7,722 nucleotides of DNA from Trueperaceae bacterium (GTDB lineage Bacteria > Deinococcota > Deinococci > Deinococcales > Trueperaceae), in assembly GCA_029210865.1 (NCBI GenBank), contig JARGGE010000124.1, positions 1 through 7,722 on the forward strand, in the 5' to 3' direction. Numbering within the stretch: position 1 is the first letter of the stretch; every line of letters begins with the position of its first letter. The position numbers and the translations under genes were made by a program. The notes beneath the pieces are model-generated. The model ran no database searches, had not been told where the DNA came from, and saw only the letters and a list, made by a program, of their open reading frames with translations. Shown piece after piece: positions 6,742 through 7,722 of the stretch.

Positions 6742-6807
6742 CGCCGGGGCCCGCGACGGTCCACCGCCGGACCCCGCGGCGCGCGACCGCCCGGGCCCGC
6801 GAAGCCG

Positions 6808-6816
6808 TGCTAGGCT
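6808..6816 (+). promoter_or_regulatory. Putative extended -10 element of a leaderless asd transcript
   Basis: TGCTAGGCT (TGnTAnnnT) ends 8 bases before the asd ATG at 6825, so transcription would begin at or next to the start codon. No -35 consensus is visible. There is no properly spaced SD; the only candidate, GGTGG at 6818-6822, is 2 bases from the ATG, too close to function as one. Confidence 0.55.
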
Positions 6817-6824
6817 CGGTGGCC

Positions 6825-7722
6825 ATGCGCGTCGCCATCGTGGGTGCCACCGGGGCCGTCGGCCAAGAGTTCCTCGAGCTGCTCGCCGAACGCGGGATCG
6901 GGGGCCGACCGGTCGCGCCTGCCGACCTGTGGCTGTACGCCTCGCCGCGCTCCGCCGGACGCCGCGTCGCCTACGCCGGTGCCGAGCTCACCGTCGCCGC
7001 GCTGCCCGCCGACGGCGACCTCGGGGTCGACATCGCCTTCTCCTCCGCCGGCGGGGCGATCTCCAAGGCGCACGCCTGGGCCTGGGCCGCGCACGGTGCG
7101 GTGGTCGTCGACAACACGAGCGCCTGGCGCCTCGACCCGCGGGTGCCGCTGGTGGTCCCCGAGGTCAACCCGGAGGCCGTGGCCGGCCACCAGGGCGTCA
7201 TCGCCAACCCCAACTGCTCGACCATCCTCGCGCTCCTCGCGCTGGCGCCGCTCGACCGGGCCTTCGGCCTCACGCGCGCGACCGTCGCCACCTACCAGGC
7301 GGTCTCGGGCGCCGGCCAGGCCGGCATCGACGAGCTGCTCGACCAGACGCACGCGGTCCTCGGCGGCGCCGCGCCCGCACCCGCCAAGTTCCCGCACCCC
7401 ATCGCCTTCAACCTCTTCAGCCACGACTCCGAGGTGGGGGACGACGGCTACAACCTCGAGGAGCGCAAGCTGCTGCTCGAGTCGCGCAAGATCCTCGGAC
7501 GCCCCGACCTGGCGCTCTCGGCCACCTGCGTGCGGGTGCCGGTCGTGCGGGCGCACGCCGAGGCGATCCACGCCGAGTTCGCGCGCCCGGTGAGCGAGGC
7601 CGAGGCGCGGGCGGTGCTGGCGGCGGCGCCCGGCGTGACGCTGGTCGACGACCGCGCGGCCAACCGCTTCCCCACGCCGCTCGAGGCGAGCGGCGGCAAC
7701 GACGTCCTGGTCGGGCGCGTCC
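6825..7722 (+). CDS. asd: Aspartate-semialdehyde dehydrogenase, 3'-truncated by window edge
   Basis: Asd reduces aspartyl phosphate with NADPH to aspartate semialdehyde, the branch-point metabolite for lysine/diaminopimelate, threonine and methionine. The frame from the ATG at 6825 runs open to the window end (299 codons), and roughly 35-40 C-terminal residues are missing compared with the usual 335-350. The N-terminal NADP-binding motif is VAIVGATGAVG (3-13). ASPRSAGRR follows, and SSAGGAISK marks the cofactor/phosphate region. The catalytic cysteine is C131 in ANPNCST, and the substrate-binding Arg and catalytic His lie in RVPVVRAH (R242, H244). The visible end, ANRFPTPLEASGGNDVLVGR, is the usual C-terminal return of the fold. 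The stretch FNLFSHDSEVGDDGYN replaces the NVIPHID-type segment I recall from many Asd proteins. It is divergent from proB, and the start is supported by homology and by the -10-like element 8 bases upstream. Confidence 0.96.
   Translation, partial: MRVAIVGATGAVGQEFLELLAERGIGGRPVAPADLWLYASPRSAGRRVAYAGAELTVAALPADGDLGVDIAFSSAGGAISKAHAWAWAAHGAVVVDNTSAWRLDPRVPLVVPEVNPEAVAGHQGVIANPNCSTILALLALAPLDRAFGLTRATVATYQAVSGAGQAGIDELLDQTHAVLGGAAPAPAKFPHPIAFNLFSHDSEVGDDGYNLEERKLLLESRKILGRPDLALSATCVRVPVVRAHAEAIHAEFARPVSEAEARAVLAAAPGVTLVDDRAANRFPTPLEASGGNDVLVGRV

Noticed and set aside
5590..6813. 407-residue open frame on the plus strand over proB
   Set aside because: Antisense to a clear ProB; composition is typical of GC-driven shadows and there is no ribosome-binding site.
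6810..7571. 253-residue open frame on the minus strand over asd
   Set aside because: Antisense to asd, whose catalytic Cys and His motifs are intact; no independent support.

Overview
This window comes from a bacterial chromosome of very high GC content. Almost every codon in the real reading frames ends in G or C, and this produces many long but meaningless antisense open frames. All recognisable genes are ordinary housekeeping or transport genes. There is no mobile element, CRISPR array, RNA gene or defence island. The lineage is not fixed by the sequence. Short-form HisG with HisZ, and promoter-like hexamers 7-9 bases upstream of start codons (a leaderless-transcript signature), would suit a high-GC Deinococcota relative such as the Trueperaceae. 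Myxococcota or another high-GC phylum remain possible. Treat this placement as a weak inference.

Left block, plus strand (1-3177): the 3' part of a DUF432 gene, a small MscS-type mechanosensitive channel gene and a CorA Mg2+/Co2+ transporter gene. They are joined by 4-base stop/start overlaps (ATGA, then GTGA), so they look like one ion-homeostasis operon. A DinB/YfiT-like small protein gene follows after 44 bases with its own AGGAGG ribosome-binding site.

Middle block, minus strand, read right to left (6711 down to 3181): proB (glutamate 5-kinase with PUA domain), a four-helix DUF4345-like membrane protein gene, hisZ and hisG. Every junction is again a 4-base overlap. HisG is the short form that needs HisZ, and both are present. 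The operon therefore combines the committed step of proline synthesis with the committed step of histidine synthesis, with an uncharacterised membrane protein between them. Its last gene converges on the DinB gene with only 3 bases between the two stop codons.

Right block, plus strand (6825 to the end): asd (aspartate-semialdehyde dehydrogenase), cut by the window edge and divergent from proB. The 113-base region between them has a -10-like TANNNT hexamer 7-8 bases before each start codon, which suggests divergent leaderless promoters. A similar extended -10 (TGGTAGCAT) lies inside the end of proB, 9 bases before the DUF4345-like start.

The points most worth following are the DUF432-MscS-CorA association, the membrane protein embedded in the proB-hisZ-hisG operon, and the leaderless promoter pattern. 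I found no convincing evidence of a wholly new system.
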